Numbered from the stretch's first letter, positions 24,749-32,687 are shown. The stretch: DNA of 64,000 nucleotides from Noviluteimonas sp052115395 (GCA_052115395.1 JBFRGO010000001.1); one strand, 5' to 3'. The notes: generated by a model not told the origin, from the sequence alone. Translations and numbers: made by a program.

Positions 24749-25827
24749 GTGGCCTCCTTCACGAAACGGTGGTGCGCGACCATCCACGCGCGGCCTCCTT
24801 CGAAGCCGAACAACTCCGCGCACGCCATCCAGAACATGCGCCAGCGCTGGAACCATAGTGGCGCAGCGGAGCCGTACGCTTCGCGCAGGATGGCCATCGC
24901 CTGGTGCGCGTTCGCATCCTGGTTGGCGAGCCACTGATCGGCGGTGCGACGATAGTGCGTGCCATCGACGAGCCACCTCGCCTCCGCACGCAATGCGCCC
25001 TGGAACCAGAGCAGCGTGTCGGCCGCCGGCATCACCCCGCCGGTGAAGAAATGCCGCCCCATCCAATCGTCCTGGCCGTTCGTCTCGAACGGATAGACAA
25101 GCGTGCGGTGGCAGAAGATGTGCACGAACAATTTTCCGCCGGGCCGCAGCCAACCCGCGATGCGGTCCATCAGCGCCGCATGGTTGCGGATGTGTTCGAA
25201 CATCTCCACCGACACGCAGCGATCGAACGCCTCCGCGTCCAGCGCCAGGCGGTTGACGTCGCAGGTGATCACGCGGACGTTGTCGATGCCGCGCGCGCGG
25301 CAGCGCGCTTCGATGAAGGCCCGTTGCGCCGGTGCGTTCGACACCGCGGTGATGCGGGCACCCGGAAAGCGTTCGGCCAGCCACAACGTCAGCGAGCCCC
25401 AACCGCACCCGAGTTCCAGGATGTCCTGCCCGTCGCGCAACTGCGCGCGCTCGGCGTACAGGGCCAGCATCGCCTCTTCGGCCTGCGCCAGCGTTTCGGC
25501 GCCGGTGGGATACAGGCAGGCTGAATACTTCAGGCGCGGCCCAAGGCACAGCGCGAAGAACGCCGGCGGCAGCTCGTAATGCTGGCGATTGGCCGCATCG
25601 ACGTGGATGGCGATCGGGCTGTCGCGCAAGGCGGCCAGCACCTCCGCGGCGCGGAACGACGCGCCCGTTGGATCGCGGGCGTACTCCTCGCGCAGGCGCT
25701 GCGCGCACAGGCGGCGGATGCCGTGTCGCAACAGCGCGTCGGGGATCCATCCACGCTCGGCCCATCCGACCAAACCCTTGGCGGGACCGTCGCCAGCGCA
25801 CTGCGCCGCATCGATGGTGGCGTTCAT
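24745..25827 (-). CDS. CFA-family SAM methyltransferase, 360-aa type
   Basis: The 360-residue class I methyltransferase has the SAM motif ILELGCGWGSLTLWLAERFPGARITAVSNAPAQ near residue 140, plus SVEMFEHIRNH and KLFVHIFCHR. These keep the Glu and His that bind bicarbonate in cyclopropane synthases. It lacks the N-terminal CFA extension and its upstream motif is YSACLY with the Cys shifted by one. It belongs to the branch often annotated as coclaurine-N-methyltransferase-like; the true substrate is probably a lipid given the operon. ATGA overlaps join it to both neighbours. Confidence 0.85.
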   Translation of the reverse strand: MNATIDAAQCAGDGPAKGLVGWAERGWIPDALLRHGIRRLCAQRLREEYARDPTGASFRAAEVLAALRDSPIAIHVDAANRQHYELPPAFFALCLGPRLKYSACLYPTGAETLAQAEEAMLALYAERAQLRDGQDILELGCGWGSLTLWLAERFPGARITAVSNAPAQRAFIEARCRARGIDNVRVITCDVNRLALDAEAFDRCVSVEMFEHIRNHAALMDRIAGWLRPGGKLFVHIFCHRTLVYPFETNGQDDWMGRHFFTGGVMPAADTLLWFQGALRAEARWLVDGTHYRRTADQWLANQDANAHQAMAILREAYGSAAPLWFQRWRMFWMACAELFGFEGGRAWMVAHHRFVKEAT

Positions 25828-26606
25828 CGCTCCTCCTTGGGAAACCACGGGAACAACATCGGTGTGGTGCGCTGGTAACGCGCGTAGTCCACCCCGCGCG
25901 TGCGCAAGGCCTGTGCCTCGGTAAAGGGAATGCCGCTGATCCAGCGCAGGAACACGTACATCACCAACGGGCCGCACCACGCGAGCCAACCGATCGGCGA
26001 GCCGATCGCCAGCAGCACGTAGGCCCACCAGTGCACCCACTCGAAGAAGTAGTTCGGATGGCGCGAATAACGCCACAGCCCGTCGCGGCAGGTCGTGCCG
26101 CGCGTGTCGGGCCTCGCGCGGAAGCGTGCCAGTTGCCTGTCCGCGATCGCCTCGCCCGCCACCGCCAGCAGCCACGTCGCCACGCCCGCGACGAACCACG
26201 CATTCCACGACGCGACGGGATTGGCGGCCACGGCCAGGAACGGCAACGCAAACAACGCCACCAGCAGTGCCTGCGACTGGAACAGCGCCAGCCACTTCCA
26301 GGGCGCATCGCCCCAGCGCTTGCGCAACTGCGCGTAGCGTCCGTCTTCGGCTTCGCCGCGCACGCGGCGCCACAGGTGCCCGCCCAACCGCAGGCCCCAC
26401 GCGCCGCCGAGTACCGCGAGCAGCACGCGCGGCAAGATCGCGCCGTCGCCCGTCGCGGCCACCAGCACGGCCGCGCCGCCCACGCCGAAGGACCACACCA
26501 CATCCACGATGCCGGCGTTGCGCGTGCGGCGTTGCCGGGCCCACGCCATGCCCTGACAGACCGCCGCCACGGCCCACACGCCTGCGAGCTGCTGCCACGG
26601 GCTCAC
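25824..26606 (-). CDS. DUF1295 membrane protein (steroid-reductase/ICMT-like fold)
   Basis: The GTG at 26606 lies in a GTGA overlap with the upstream methyltransferase and gives 260 residues with about six hydrophobic helices. The C-terminal GLWRYSRHPNYFFEWVHWWAYVLLAIG and FTEAQALRTRGVDYARYQRTT are characteristic of DUF1295, related to 5-alpha-reductases and isoprenylcysteine methyltransferases, which use NADPH or SAM at the membrane. It is commonly next to CFA-like genes. A reductase acting on membrane-bound fatty acyl intermediates would fit, but the reaction is unproven. Confidence 0.85.
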   Translation of the reverse strand: MSPWQQLAGVWAVAAVCQGMAWARQRRTRNAGIVDVVWSFGVGGAAVLVAATGDGAILPRVLLAVLGGAWGLRLGGHLWRRVRGEAEDGRYAQLRKRWGDAPWKWLALFQSQALLVALFALPFLAVAANPVASWNAWFVAGVATWLLAVAGEAIADRQLARFRARPDTRGTTCRDGLWRYSRHPNYFFEWVHWWAYVLLAIGSPIGWLAWCGPLVMYVFLRWISGIPFTEAQALRTRGVDYARYQRTTPMLFPWFPKEER

Positions 26607-27859
26607 GCGTCGCCCCTCGCGCCCCACGGCGCCCCGGGCTTGGCCATGAGCATGTGCGCCACGCCGATCGCACCCTCGCGGAACCCGCCCTCGCAATAGG
26701 CGAGGTAGAACGCCCACATGCGCAGGAAGCGCTCGTCGAACCCCTGTGCGCGCGCGTCCTCGCGCCGCGAGAGGAACCGCGCGCGCCAGTCACGCAGCGT
26801 GCACGCGTACGACGCGCCGAAATCTTCCAGGTGCACGAGCGCAAGGTCCGTGCTGCGCGCCTTGGCGGCCAGCATCGCCGCGATGGACGGGATGAACGAC
26901 CCGGGGAACACGTGCCGCTTGATGAAATCGACTGTCCGAAGTGCCTGCGCGTACCGATGGTCTTCGATGGTGATGGCCTGCACCAACGCCAGTCCGCCCG
27001 GCCGCAGCAGGCTCCCCAGCACGGCGAAGTACGTGTCCAGATACTGCGCGCCGATCGCTTCCACCATCTCGATCGACACGAGCTTGTCGTACCGTCCCGC
27101 CAGGTCGCGATAGTCCGCGCGCAGCACCGTGACGCGATCCTGCAAGCCCGCTTCCGCCACCCGTTGCGTGGCGAGCGCGTGCTGCTCGGCGGAGATCGTG
27201 GTGGTCGTGACGCGGCACCCGTGGTGGCGCGCGGCATGGATCGCGAAACCGCCCCACCCGGTGCCGATCTCCACCACGTGATCGTCCGCGCACAGGCGCA
27301 GCTTCTCGCAGATGCGCGCGAGCTTGCGCGCGGACGCGGCTTCGAGCGTGTCGTCTTCGCCGGCATACATCGCCGAGGAATACATCAGGTCGTCGGACAG
27401 GAAGAGGCGGAAGAACGCATTGCCCAGGTCGTAGTGCGCCGCGATATTGCGCCGCGCGCCCGCGCGAGTATTGCGTCGCAGCGCGTGCGCCGCGCGCATC
27501 GCCATGCCGGCGATGCGTGCCGGGCCGCGCTCCATGCCATCGAGCAGGTCGCGGTTGCGCACCAGCAATCGCACCAACCCGACCGGGTCGCTGCACTCCC
27601 AGGCGCCCGCCATGTACGCCTCGGCCGCGCCCACGCTGCCGCCAGCCGCCAGCGCGCGATAGAACTCCGGGTCGTGCACCACCAGCCGTGGTGGCGACGC
27701 CTCCCCGATGGGCTCGCCCACGCGCGTCACGCCGGTGGCGTCGGCCAGCACAAGTTCGCCGCCCCGCAGCGTCGCCAGACGGCGCAGCAATCGTGCGCGC
27801 AGCCATCGGTCGAAACCGCGGATGCCGGCGATGCGCCCGGTCTGGCTGACGGTGTTCAT
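26603..27859 (-). CDS. CFA-like SAM methyltransferase, 418-aa type lacking bicarbonate ligands
   Basis: The 418-residue protein spans the full cyclopropane-fatty-acyl synthase layout: an N-terminal helical domain, AHYDLGNAFFRLFLSDDLMYSS, and VVEIGTGWGGFAIHAARHHG (SAM motif). Compared by memory with E. coli Cfa, the Cys of YSC is Ser (YSSAMY), the His of LLHTIG is Gln (LVQAIT) and the Tyr of WYERF is Arg (DWRARF), while the Glu (MVEAIG) remains. It may therefore methylate an acyl double bond without cyclopropanating it, as proposed for UfaM-type enzymes. It overlaps both neighbours. Confidence 0.88.
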   Translation of the reverse strand: MNTVSQTGRIAGIRGFDRWLRARLLRRLATLRGGELVLADATGVTRVGEPIGEASPPRLVVHDPEFYRALAAGGSVGAAEAYMAGAWECSDPVGLVRLLVRNRDLLDGMERGPARIAGMAMRAAHALRRNTRAGARRNIAAHYDLGNAFFRLFLSDDLMYSSAMYAGEDDTLEAASARKLARICEKLRLCADDHVVEIGTGWGGFAIHAARHHGCRVTTTTISAEQHALATQRVAEAGLQDRVTVLRADYRDLAGRYDKLVSIEMVEAIGAQYLDTYFAVLGSLLRPGGLALVQAITIEDHRYAQALRTVDFIKRHVFPGSFIPSIAAMLAAKARSTDLALVHLEDFGASYACTLRDWRARFLSRREDARAQGFDERFLRMWAFYLAYCEGGFREGAIGVAHMLMAKPGAPWGARGDA

Positions 27860-28626
27860 CGATGACTCTCCGTTCGGGCGGGATGTTCGTGGACGGGAAT
27901 GCCCTTCCACCACAGGCGCAACGCTTGCCATTGGATCGCCGTGATCACCTGCGCGGTCATGCACGGATAGCGCCAGAGCACGCGCGCCAGGCCGGGGCCG
28001 TCGAGCGAGCGGCGCACCAGCGACAATGTCGCGTCGAATTCGCGAGCGTCGCCATCTCGCACCTCCATGCGGACGCGCAGGTCCTCGCCCGGCACCGTGA
28101 ATGCCCACGCGTAACGCCGCGCCATCGCCATGAACGGCGAGACATGGAAGGCTTTGTCGAACTGCCAGTGCAACGCCCGGCCCTGCGCGCGCGCATCCGC
28201 CGGGCGCAGCACGTAAGCGTGGCGCTCGCGCCACGGCGTGTTGGTGATTTCGGCCACGATGCTGTGCAGCGCCCCATCGGCGTCGTGGCAGTAGTAGAAG
28301 CTCACCGGGTTGAAACAGTAGCCGGCGTAACGCAGGTGCGCGAGCAGGCGGATCGGTCCCTCGGGGCGCTCCCCCGTCGCCGAACGCACACGCTCGCGCA
28401 CCGCCTCCGCCAGCGGTTGCGCGCGGTCGCCGAGGAAATCTTCGCGCCGGAATGCGGCGAGGTTGCGTCGATCGACTGACCACAACCAACGGTGCTCGAA
28501 CAGGCGAGGCAGTTCGTCCAGGTCCAGGTACAGCTGCGCGATGCGATATTCGAACGCGTGCGCGCGCGGGAGGTGGCGGCGGTGCCGCACCGTGCCTTCG
28601 TACAGCGCGCTCTGCAGCGCGATCAT
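27856..28626 (-). CDS. DUF1365 family protein
   Basis: The ATG at 28626 lies in an ATGA overlap and gives 256 residues starting MIALQSALYEGTVRHRRHLPRAHAFEYRI, the DUF1365 signature, with LLAHLRYAGYCFNPVSFYYC and NTPWRERHAYVL further on. The family has no assigned reaction but is nearly always between an amine-oxidase-like gene and a CFA-like gene, as here, and is assumed to act on modified fatty acids. No signal peptide or clear transmembrane helix is seen. Confidence 0.85.
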   Translation of the reverse strand: MIALQSALYEGTVRHRRHLPRAHAFEYRIAQLYLDLDELPRLFEHRWLWSVDRRNLAAFRREDFLGDRAQPLAEAVRERVRSATGERPEGPIRLLAHLRYAGYCFNPVSFYYCHDADGALHSIVAEITNTPWRERHAYVLRPADARAQGRALHWQFDKAFHVSPFMAMARRYAWAFTVPGEDLRVRMEVRDGDAREFDATLSLVRRSLDGPGLARVLWRYPCMTAQVITAIQWQALRLWWKGIPVHEHPARTESHR

Positions 28627-29921
28627 GCGATCGCCTCCGCCGCGCGCGGCACCGCCCGCGCAACGTGCGACGCGTCCGTTCGCCAAGCCGCGCCCAGGCG
28701 TTCAGCGACGTCCACGCCGCTGCGCATGCCGTCCTCGTGGAAGCCCCACCCCCAATACGCGCCGGCGAACCAGGTGCCGCGCACGCCCTGGACCTCGTCC
28801 TTGCGCGACTGCGCGGCCACCGCACCTTGCGTATGCACCGGATGTCGATACGTGCGGCGCGCCAGCACGCACGCGGGATCGATCGACTCGGATCGATTGA
28901 GCGTCACCACCACGGGCGTGGTCACCGGCAGCCCCTGCAACAGGTTCATGCAATAGCTCACCGTGCACGCCTTCGTCGGTGCCGTCGGCACGTGAACGTT
29001 CCATGCGGCCCAGGCCTTGGGATGGCGCGGCAGAAGCGCACGGTCTGTGTGCAGCACGACCTCGTTGGTCTGGTAACCGATCGCCCCGAGGATGTCGCTC
29101 TCGGCGTCGCTCGGATCGTCGAGCAGCGCGAGCGCCTGGTCGGAGTGGCACGCCAGCACGACGTGGTCGAATCGCGCCTCGCCGCCCTCCCACCGCACCC
29201 GCACGCCATCGGGGCCGCGGGCGACGCCGCGTACCGGCGTGCGCGTGCGCACGTCCACGTGCCAACGCGCGGCCATCGCATCGACGTAGGTCCGCGAGCC
29301 GCCGTCCACGACCCGCCACGCAGGGCGGCCCGCGACCTGCAACATCTGGTGATGGGCCATGAAGCGCACCAGGTATTTCGCGGGGAAACGCAGGATCTGC
29401 GCGGCGGGCGACGACCACAGCGCGCTCGCCATCGGCACCAGGTGCAGGTCGCGGAACGCCGCGCCGTAGCGGTGCGTCGCGAGATACTCGCCGAGCGTCG
29501 GCCCCGCATCCGGCACGTCGAGCAGATCCGGCGCCGTGCGATAGAAGCGCGACAGATCGCGCAGCATGCCCAGGAAGCGCGGCGAGGCCAGGTTGCGCCG
29601 CTGGCAGAACAGGGCATCCAGCGAGGTGGCGTTGTATTCCAACCCCGTGCGTGCCTCCTGTACGGAGAAACTCATGGTGGTCGGGCGCGTGCGCACGCCC
29701 AGCTCGCCGAACAACCTGGTCAGCAACGGATAGTGCGCGGTGTTGTGCACGATGAAACCGGTGTCGACCCGTAGCGCGCGTCCGTCCACGACCACCTCGT
29801 GCGTGTCGGTGTGGCCGCCCAGGCGATCGTCGGCTTCGAACAGGACCACCTCGTGCACACGGGACAGCAACCACGCGGCCGCCAGTCCGCCGATCCCGCT
29901 GCCCACCACCGCGATCCGCAT
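28623..29921 (-). CDS. FAD/NAD-binding amine-oxidase-like protein (COG2907 type)
   Basis: The 432-residue flavoprotein opens with the dinucleotide-binding motif VVGSGIGGLAAAWLLSRVHEVVLFEADDRLGGH. A C-terminal FAD segment is GTWFAGAYWGWGFHEDGMRSGVDVAERLG. It resembles phytoene-desaturase-like/amine oxidase enzymes that oxidise unactivated carbon chains, so a desaturation or isomerisation of membrane-bound acyl chains is plausible. It starts 1 bp after the desaturase stop and its own stop overlaps DUF1365 by ATGA. It is part of the sigma-controlled lipid operon. Confidence 0.87.
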   Translation of the reverse strand: MRIAVVGSGIGGLAAAWLLSRVHEVVLFEADDRLGGHTDTHEVVVDGRALRVDTGFIVHNTAHYPLLTRLFGELGVRTRPTTMSFSVQEARTGLEYNATSLDALFCQRRNLASPRFLGMLRDLSRFYRTAPDLLDVPDAGPTLGEYLATHRYGAAFRDLHLVPMASALWSSPAAQILRFPAKYLVRFMAHHQMLQVAGRPAWRVVDGGSRTYVDAMAARWHVDVRTRTPVRGVARGPDGVRVRWEGGEARFDHVVLACHSDQALALLDDPSDAESDILGAIGYQTNEVVLHTDRALLPRHPKAWAAWNVHVPTAPTKACTVSYCMNLLQGLPVTTPVVVTLNRSESIDPACVLARRTYRHPVHTQGAVAAQSRKDEVQGVRGTWFAGAYWGWGFHEDGMRSGVDVAERLGAAWRTDASHVARAVPRAAEAIA

Positions 29922-29922
29922 C

Positions 29923-30873
29923 TCAATCCCTCCTCGCCAGCACCCATGCGGGGACTGGTTTGAGGCCGCGGATCAACCCGAGCGCCTGTAGCGCGCGCAG
30001 GCCGTACCAAGTCAGGTCGATCTCCCACCAGCGGAATCCCTGCCGTGCGCTGCCCGGGAAGAAGTGATGGTTGTTGTGCCACCCCTCGCCGAACGTGAGC
30101 AGCGCGAGCCACGCGTTGTTGCGGCTGTCGTCGCCGGTGGCGTAGGGGCGCGACCCCCAGCGGTGCGCGAGGGAGTTGATCGTGACCGTCGCGTGGAAGA
30201 GCACGACGGTGGAGACGAAGAATCCCCACACCACCATCTGCGGCCCATCGGTGCCCAGGGCCGGCGCCGCATGGGCGAGCGCCTCGCCCACGCTGTAGAG
30301 AAGCACCGCGAGCGCAACGGGCACGGCCGTGTCGAACCGGTCCAGCCAACGCAGTTCCGGATACGCCAGCAGGTCCCCGATCCGCCGCGGATCGGTGCCG
30401 AACCCCGCGTCGGTCAGGAACCATCCGACGTGGCTACGCCAGAAGCCCTTGCGCGGCGTGTGCGGATCCTCCGCGGTATCGGCGTGCACGTGGTGGTGGC
30501 GATGGTGCGCGGCCCACCACAACGGCCCGCGCTGCACGGACGCGGCGCCCAACAGCGCGAAGGCGAACTGCACTGCGCGCGAAGTACGGAACGTGCGATG
30601 CGCGAAGTAGCGATGGTAGAACCCAGTGAGCGCGAACATCCGCACGACGTACAGCGCCGCCGCCGTCCACGCCGCCGTCGCCGACACGCCCACCCACGCC
30701 ACGCCGATGCAGGCCACGTGCAACGCGATGAACGGCATCGCACGGAACCAGTCGATGCGATCGGACGGCGCGGCGTCGAGCGCGTCGGGCGCCACCGTAG
30801 TGTCGAACCAGCGCCGCCACGTCGTCGCGCGCGTCGCGGTTGAGGTGTGCCGTCGATCGAGCTGGTGCGCCAT
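29923..30873 (-). CDS. Membrane fatty-acid desaturase (acyl-CoA/acyl-lipid type)
   Basis: The ATG at 30873 follows GGGAGGA and gives 316 residues. The three histidine boxes of membrane diiron desaturases are present: HRYFAHR, HHRHHH (with WWAAHHRHHHVHADT) and HNNHHFFPG, separated by hydrophobic helices. It uses O2 to put a double bond into a fatty acyl chain in the membrane. It heads the seven-gene operon, 69 bp downstream of chrR, and has its own copy of the presumed sigma-dependent promoter. Confidence 0.9.
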   Translation of the reverse strand: MAHQLDRRHTSTATRATTWRRWFDTTVAPDALDAAPSDRIDWFRAMPFIALHVACIGVAWVGVSATAAWTAAALYVVRMFALTGFYHRYFAHRTFRTSRAVQFAFALLGAASVQRGPLWWAAHHRHHHVHADTAEDPHTPRKGFWRSHVGWFLTDAGFGTDPRRIGDLLAYPELRWLDRFDTAVPVALAVLLYSVGEALAHAAPALGTDGPQMVVWGFFVSTVVLFHATVTINSLAHRWGSRPYATGDDSRNNAWLALLTFGEGWHNNHHFFPGSARQGFRWWEIDLTWYGLRALQALGLIRGLKPVPAWVLARRD

Positions 30874-30899
30874 CGCATCCTCCCGTGTACCGGAGGCTG

Positions 30900-30926
30900 T
30901 ACGCACGAGCGTCGTGATCGGATGCA
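30900..30926 (-). promoter_or_regulatory. Candidate ECF-sigma promoter of the lipid-modification operon
   Basis: Read on the minus strand, TGCATCCGATC, nine unconserved bases, then GTGCGTA. This matches the element upstream of the sigma gene (32252-32278) at all 18 conserved positions and in spacing. GCATCC and CGTA lie 16 bases apart, suitable for -35 and -10 elements of an ECF sigma factor. The implied start point would leave a leader of about 20 bases before the desaturase ATG at 30873. Confidence 0.75.
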
Positions 30927-30942
30927 GCGTCGGTCGCGTCGC

Positions 30943-31614
30943 CTAGAAACCGAACAGGCGCTGCGCCCCGCGCGCAATCCACCCTTGCAGGCGCAACGGC
31001 GCGTCCAGCGCGGCCACGCAGATGCAGGGCGCGCCATCGACGGTGACGGGTTGGTGCTCGGTGTCGAGATCCAGGTCCGCCGCGTCCCCCGCGGCGAAGC
31101 GGCCCAAAGCATCGTCGTAGGCGCCCTGCAGGATCTGCGTCAGTTCGCTGCCGCCGTGGCCATGCATCGGCATTCGCTTGCCGGGTCCGATCTTGAGCAT
31201 CAGCAACGTCGCGCCGCTCGGTCCGGTCGTGCGGATGTAATGCATCGCCGGCCCCATCCATCGCCAAGGGAGCGTGCGATACGACGTGCCGAAGTACGGG
31301 TGCAGTGGCGCGGGCAGGCGATCCGGATCGTCGGCCGGCGCCATCGCCGGCGGACGCGCCGCCGGCACCTCCTCGGCCAGGGTACGCAGCATGGCCTGGC
31401 GCAGGCGATCGCGCTGCGCATCGCCGACCGCGACGGGCTGTTGCTGTTCGACGAGCACGCCGCCCACGCGCTCGGCCTGCGCCAGGCGCGCGCGACAGAC
31501 GCCGCAACCAACGAGGTGGATCGCGGCGATCGTCGCGAACTCCGGCCGCAGCGCACCGGAGGCGTGGCTGACCAGCGTGGCGTCGTCGAGATGGTGGCGC
31601 GGTGCAGGCGTCAT
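30943..31614 (-). CDS. chrR: ChrR-family zinc anti-sigma factor
   Basis: The 223-residue protein has an N-terminal anti-sigma domain with zinc ligands (His in RHHLDDATL and the HLVGCGVC motif, H-x3-C-x2-C) and a C-terminal cupin with MHGHGGSE and a later His in EHQPV, the ChrR metal set. In Rhodobacter sphaeroides ChrR releases its sigma factor in response to singlet oxygen; retention of both sets suggests the same signal here. It overlaps the sigma gene by ATGA. Confidence 0.92.
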   Translation of the reverse strand: MTPAPRHHLDDATLVSHASGALRPEFATIAAIHLVGCGVCRARLAQAERVGGVLVEQQQPVAVGDAQRDRLRQAMLRTLAEEVPAARPPAMAPADDPDRLPAPLHPYFGTSYRTLPWRWMGPAMHYIRTTGPSGATLLMLKIGPGKRMPMHGHGGSELTQILQGAYDDALGRFAAGDAADLDLDTEHQPVTVDGAPCICVAALDAPLRLQGWIARGAQRLFGF

Positions 31615-32174
31615 GGCGCGCCTCCCATGTCGTCCTGCAATCGCGCGAACGCGCGCCGCAGGTGCGACTTGACAGTGCCCAATGGCATCGACAGTTCGGC
31701 CGCGATGTCCTGGTGACTCTTGGCTTCGAAATAGGACATGCGGATCAGTCGAGCTTGCACGGGGGGCAGCGCCTCGATGCGGCGACGCAACTGAGCGCCA
31801 TCGGCGTAGCGCTCCGCACTGCCCGCCTCCTCGACAGGCTCGACATCCTCGGACAGTGGCGCCATGCCGCGCCATGCTTCGCGGCGCAGCCGATCGACAT
31901 GCAGGTTGCGCGCGATGCGGAACACCCAAGTGCTCACCGCGCTGCGTGCCGGGTCGAACTCGGCTGCGCGCTGCCACAGGCGGAGCAGCGACTCCTGCGC
32001 CAGGTCCTCGGCCACCGCCTCGGAGACGCCGACACCGCGCAGGTACAGGCACAGGCGCGGCATGAAGTGGTCGTAGATGCGCATGAAGCTGTCGCGATCC
32101 CGGCGAGTGGCGACCGCGGCCAGTTCGAGGCCCCAGTCAGGGCCGTCCTGCACGGGCGAGGTCGCGTTGGACAT
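31611..32174 (-). CDS. ECF sigma factor, RpoE/ChrR (ECF11-like) type
   Basis: The 187-residue factor contains region 2 (YDHFMPRLCLYLRGVGVSEAVAEDLAQESLLRLW and STWVFRIARNLHVDRLRRE) and region 4 (LPPVQARLIRMSYFEAKSHQDIAAELSMPLGTVKSHLRRAF). The adjacent, overlapping ChrR gene marks it as the singlet-oxygen/photo-oxidative type. The start is set at 32174; an in-frame ATG at 32222 is possible. The presumed promoter at 32252-32278 would make it autoregulated, and the same motif drives the downstream lipid operon. Confidence 0.92.
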   Translation of the reverse strand: MSNATSPVQDGPDWGLELAAVATRRDRDSFMRIYDHFMPRLCLYLRGVGVSEAVAEDLAQESLLRLWQRAAEFDPARSAVSTWVFRIARNLHVDRLRREAWRGMAPLSEDVEPVEEAGSAERYADGAQLRRRIEALPPVQARLIRMSYFEAKSHQDIAAELSMPLGTVKSHLRRAFARLQDDMGGAP

Positions 32175-32251
32175 CCGTCTAGCCGCCTGGAAGGCGAGGA
32201 ATGGGGCGCAGGGCAAAGGCATCGTTCACGGGCCTAGGGTACCAACCCCTC

Positions 32252-32278
32252 TACGCACCGGGACGCAGATCGGATGCA
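32252..32278 (-). promoter_or_regulatory. Candidate autoregulated promoter of the ECF sigma gene
   Basis: Minus-strand TGCATCCGATC, nine bases, GTGCGTA, identical in conserved positions and spacing to the motif at 30900-30926. It lies about 70 bases upstream of the sigma ATG, in the 178-bp divergent region shared with the his operon. Confidence 0.75.
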
Positions 32279-32297
32279 GGGCGCAGTTTGCGCCGTG

Positions 32298-32327
32298 TTG
32301 ACGAGCCACCCTTCTTCGATCTAATGT
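32298..32327 (+). promoter_or_regulatory. Candidate sigma-70 promoter of the yerC-his operon
   Basis: TTGACG at 32298-32303 is a good -35 match; 18 bases later comes TAATGT, a weak -10, embedded in an AT-rich patch unusual for this genome. The operator palindrome begins at the -10, so a bound repressor would block RNA polymerase. Confidence 0.5.
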
Positions 32328-32347
32328 ATTAGCTCGTTATTACATTA
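32322..32347 (+). promoter_or_regulatory. TrpR-family-like palindromic operator
   Basis: TAATGTATTAG, the spacer CTCG, then TTATTACATTA: 9 of 11 positions pair symmetrically. The inner TGTATTAG resembles the TGTACTAG half-site of TrpR operators. It ends 5 bases before the ATG of the TrpR/YerC-like gene, so autoregulation together with the his genes is likely. Confidence 0.65.
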
Positions 32348-32352
32348 ATGCA

Positions 32353-32676
32353 ATGAAACAACGCCCCGACCCCCTGCCGGAAGCCGAAGCCGAAGCCGCC
32401 CTCGACGGGCTGGCGACGGCATTGGCCGCCCTGCAGAAGCCGGAGGATGTGCGCGCATTCCTGCTCGACCTGTGCACGCCTGCCGAACTGGAATCGATGG
32501 CCGACCGCTGGAAGGTGGTTCCCCTCCTCATCGAGGGCGTTCCCTATCGGGAGATCCACGAGCGCACCCGCGTAAGCGTGACCACCGTCGGTCGCGTCGC
32601 GCGCACGCTCGAGCACGGCGCCGGCGGCTACCACGCCGCCATGCGCCGCAAACGTCGCCACGCCGCCTCGCATTGA
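32353..32676 (+). CDS. TrpR/YerC-YecD-family regulator (probable his-operon repressor)
   Basis: The 107-residue protein matches the Trp-repressor superfamily: DVRAFLLDLCTPAELESMADRWKVVPLLIEGVPYREIHERTRVSVTTVGRVARTLEHG, a helix-turn-helix near residues 65-90 with a tandem of helices before it. It lies 11 bp upstream of hisG on the same strand behind a palindromic operator. A predicted histidine regulator of this family (often called HisR) occurs in Xanthomonadales; a role in sensing histidine or a pathway intermediate is inferred from position. Confidence 0.85.
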   Translation: MKQRPDPLPEAEAEAALDGLATALAALQKPEDVRAFLLDLCTPAELESMADRWKVVPLLIEGVPYREIHERTRVSVTTVGRVARTLEHGAGGYHAAMRRKRRHAASH

Positions 32677-32687
32677 AGGTCCCCGCC

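Noticed and set aside
32175..32222. Longer sigma-factor start at ATG 32222
   Set aside because: The additional 16 residues (MPLPCAPFLAFQAARR) do not look like a sigma N-terminus; kept only as an alternative.
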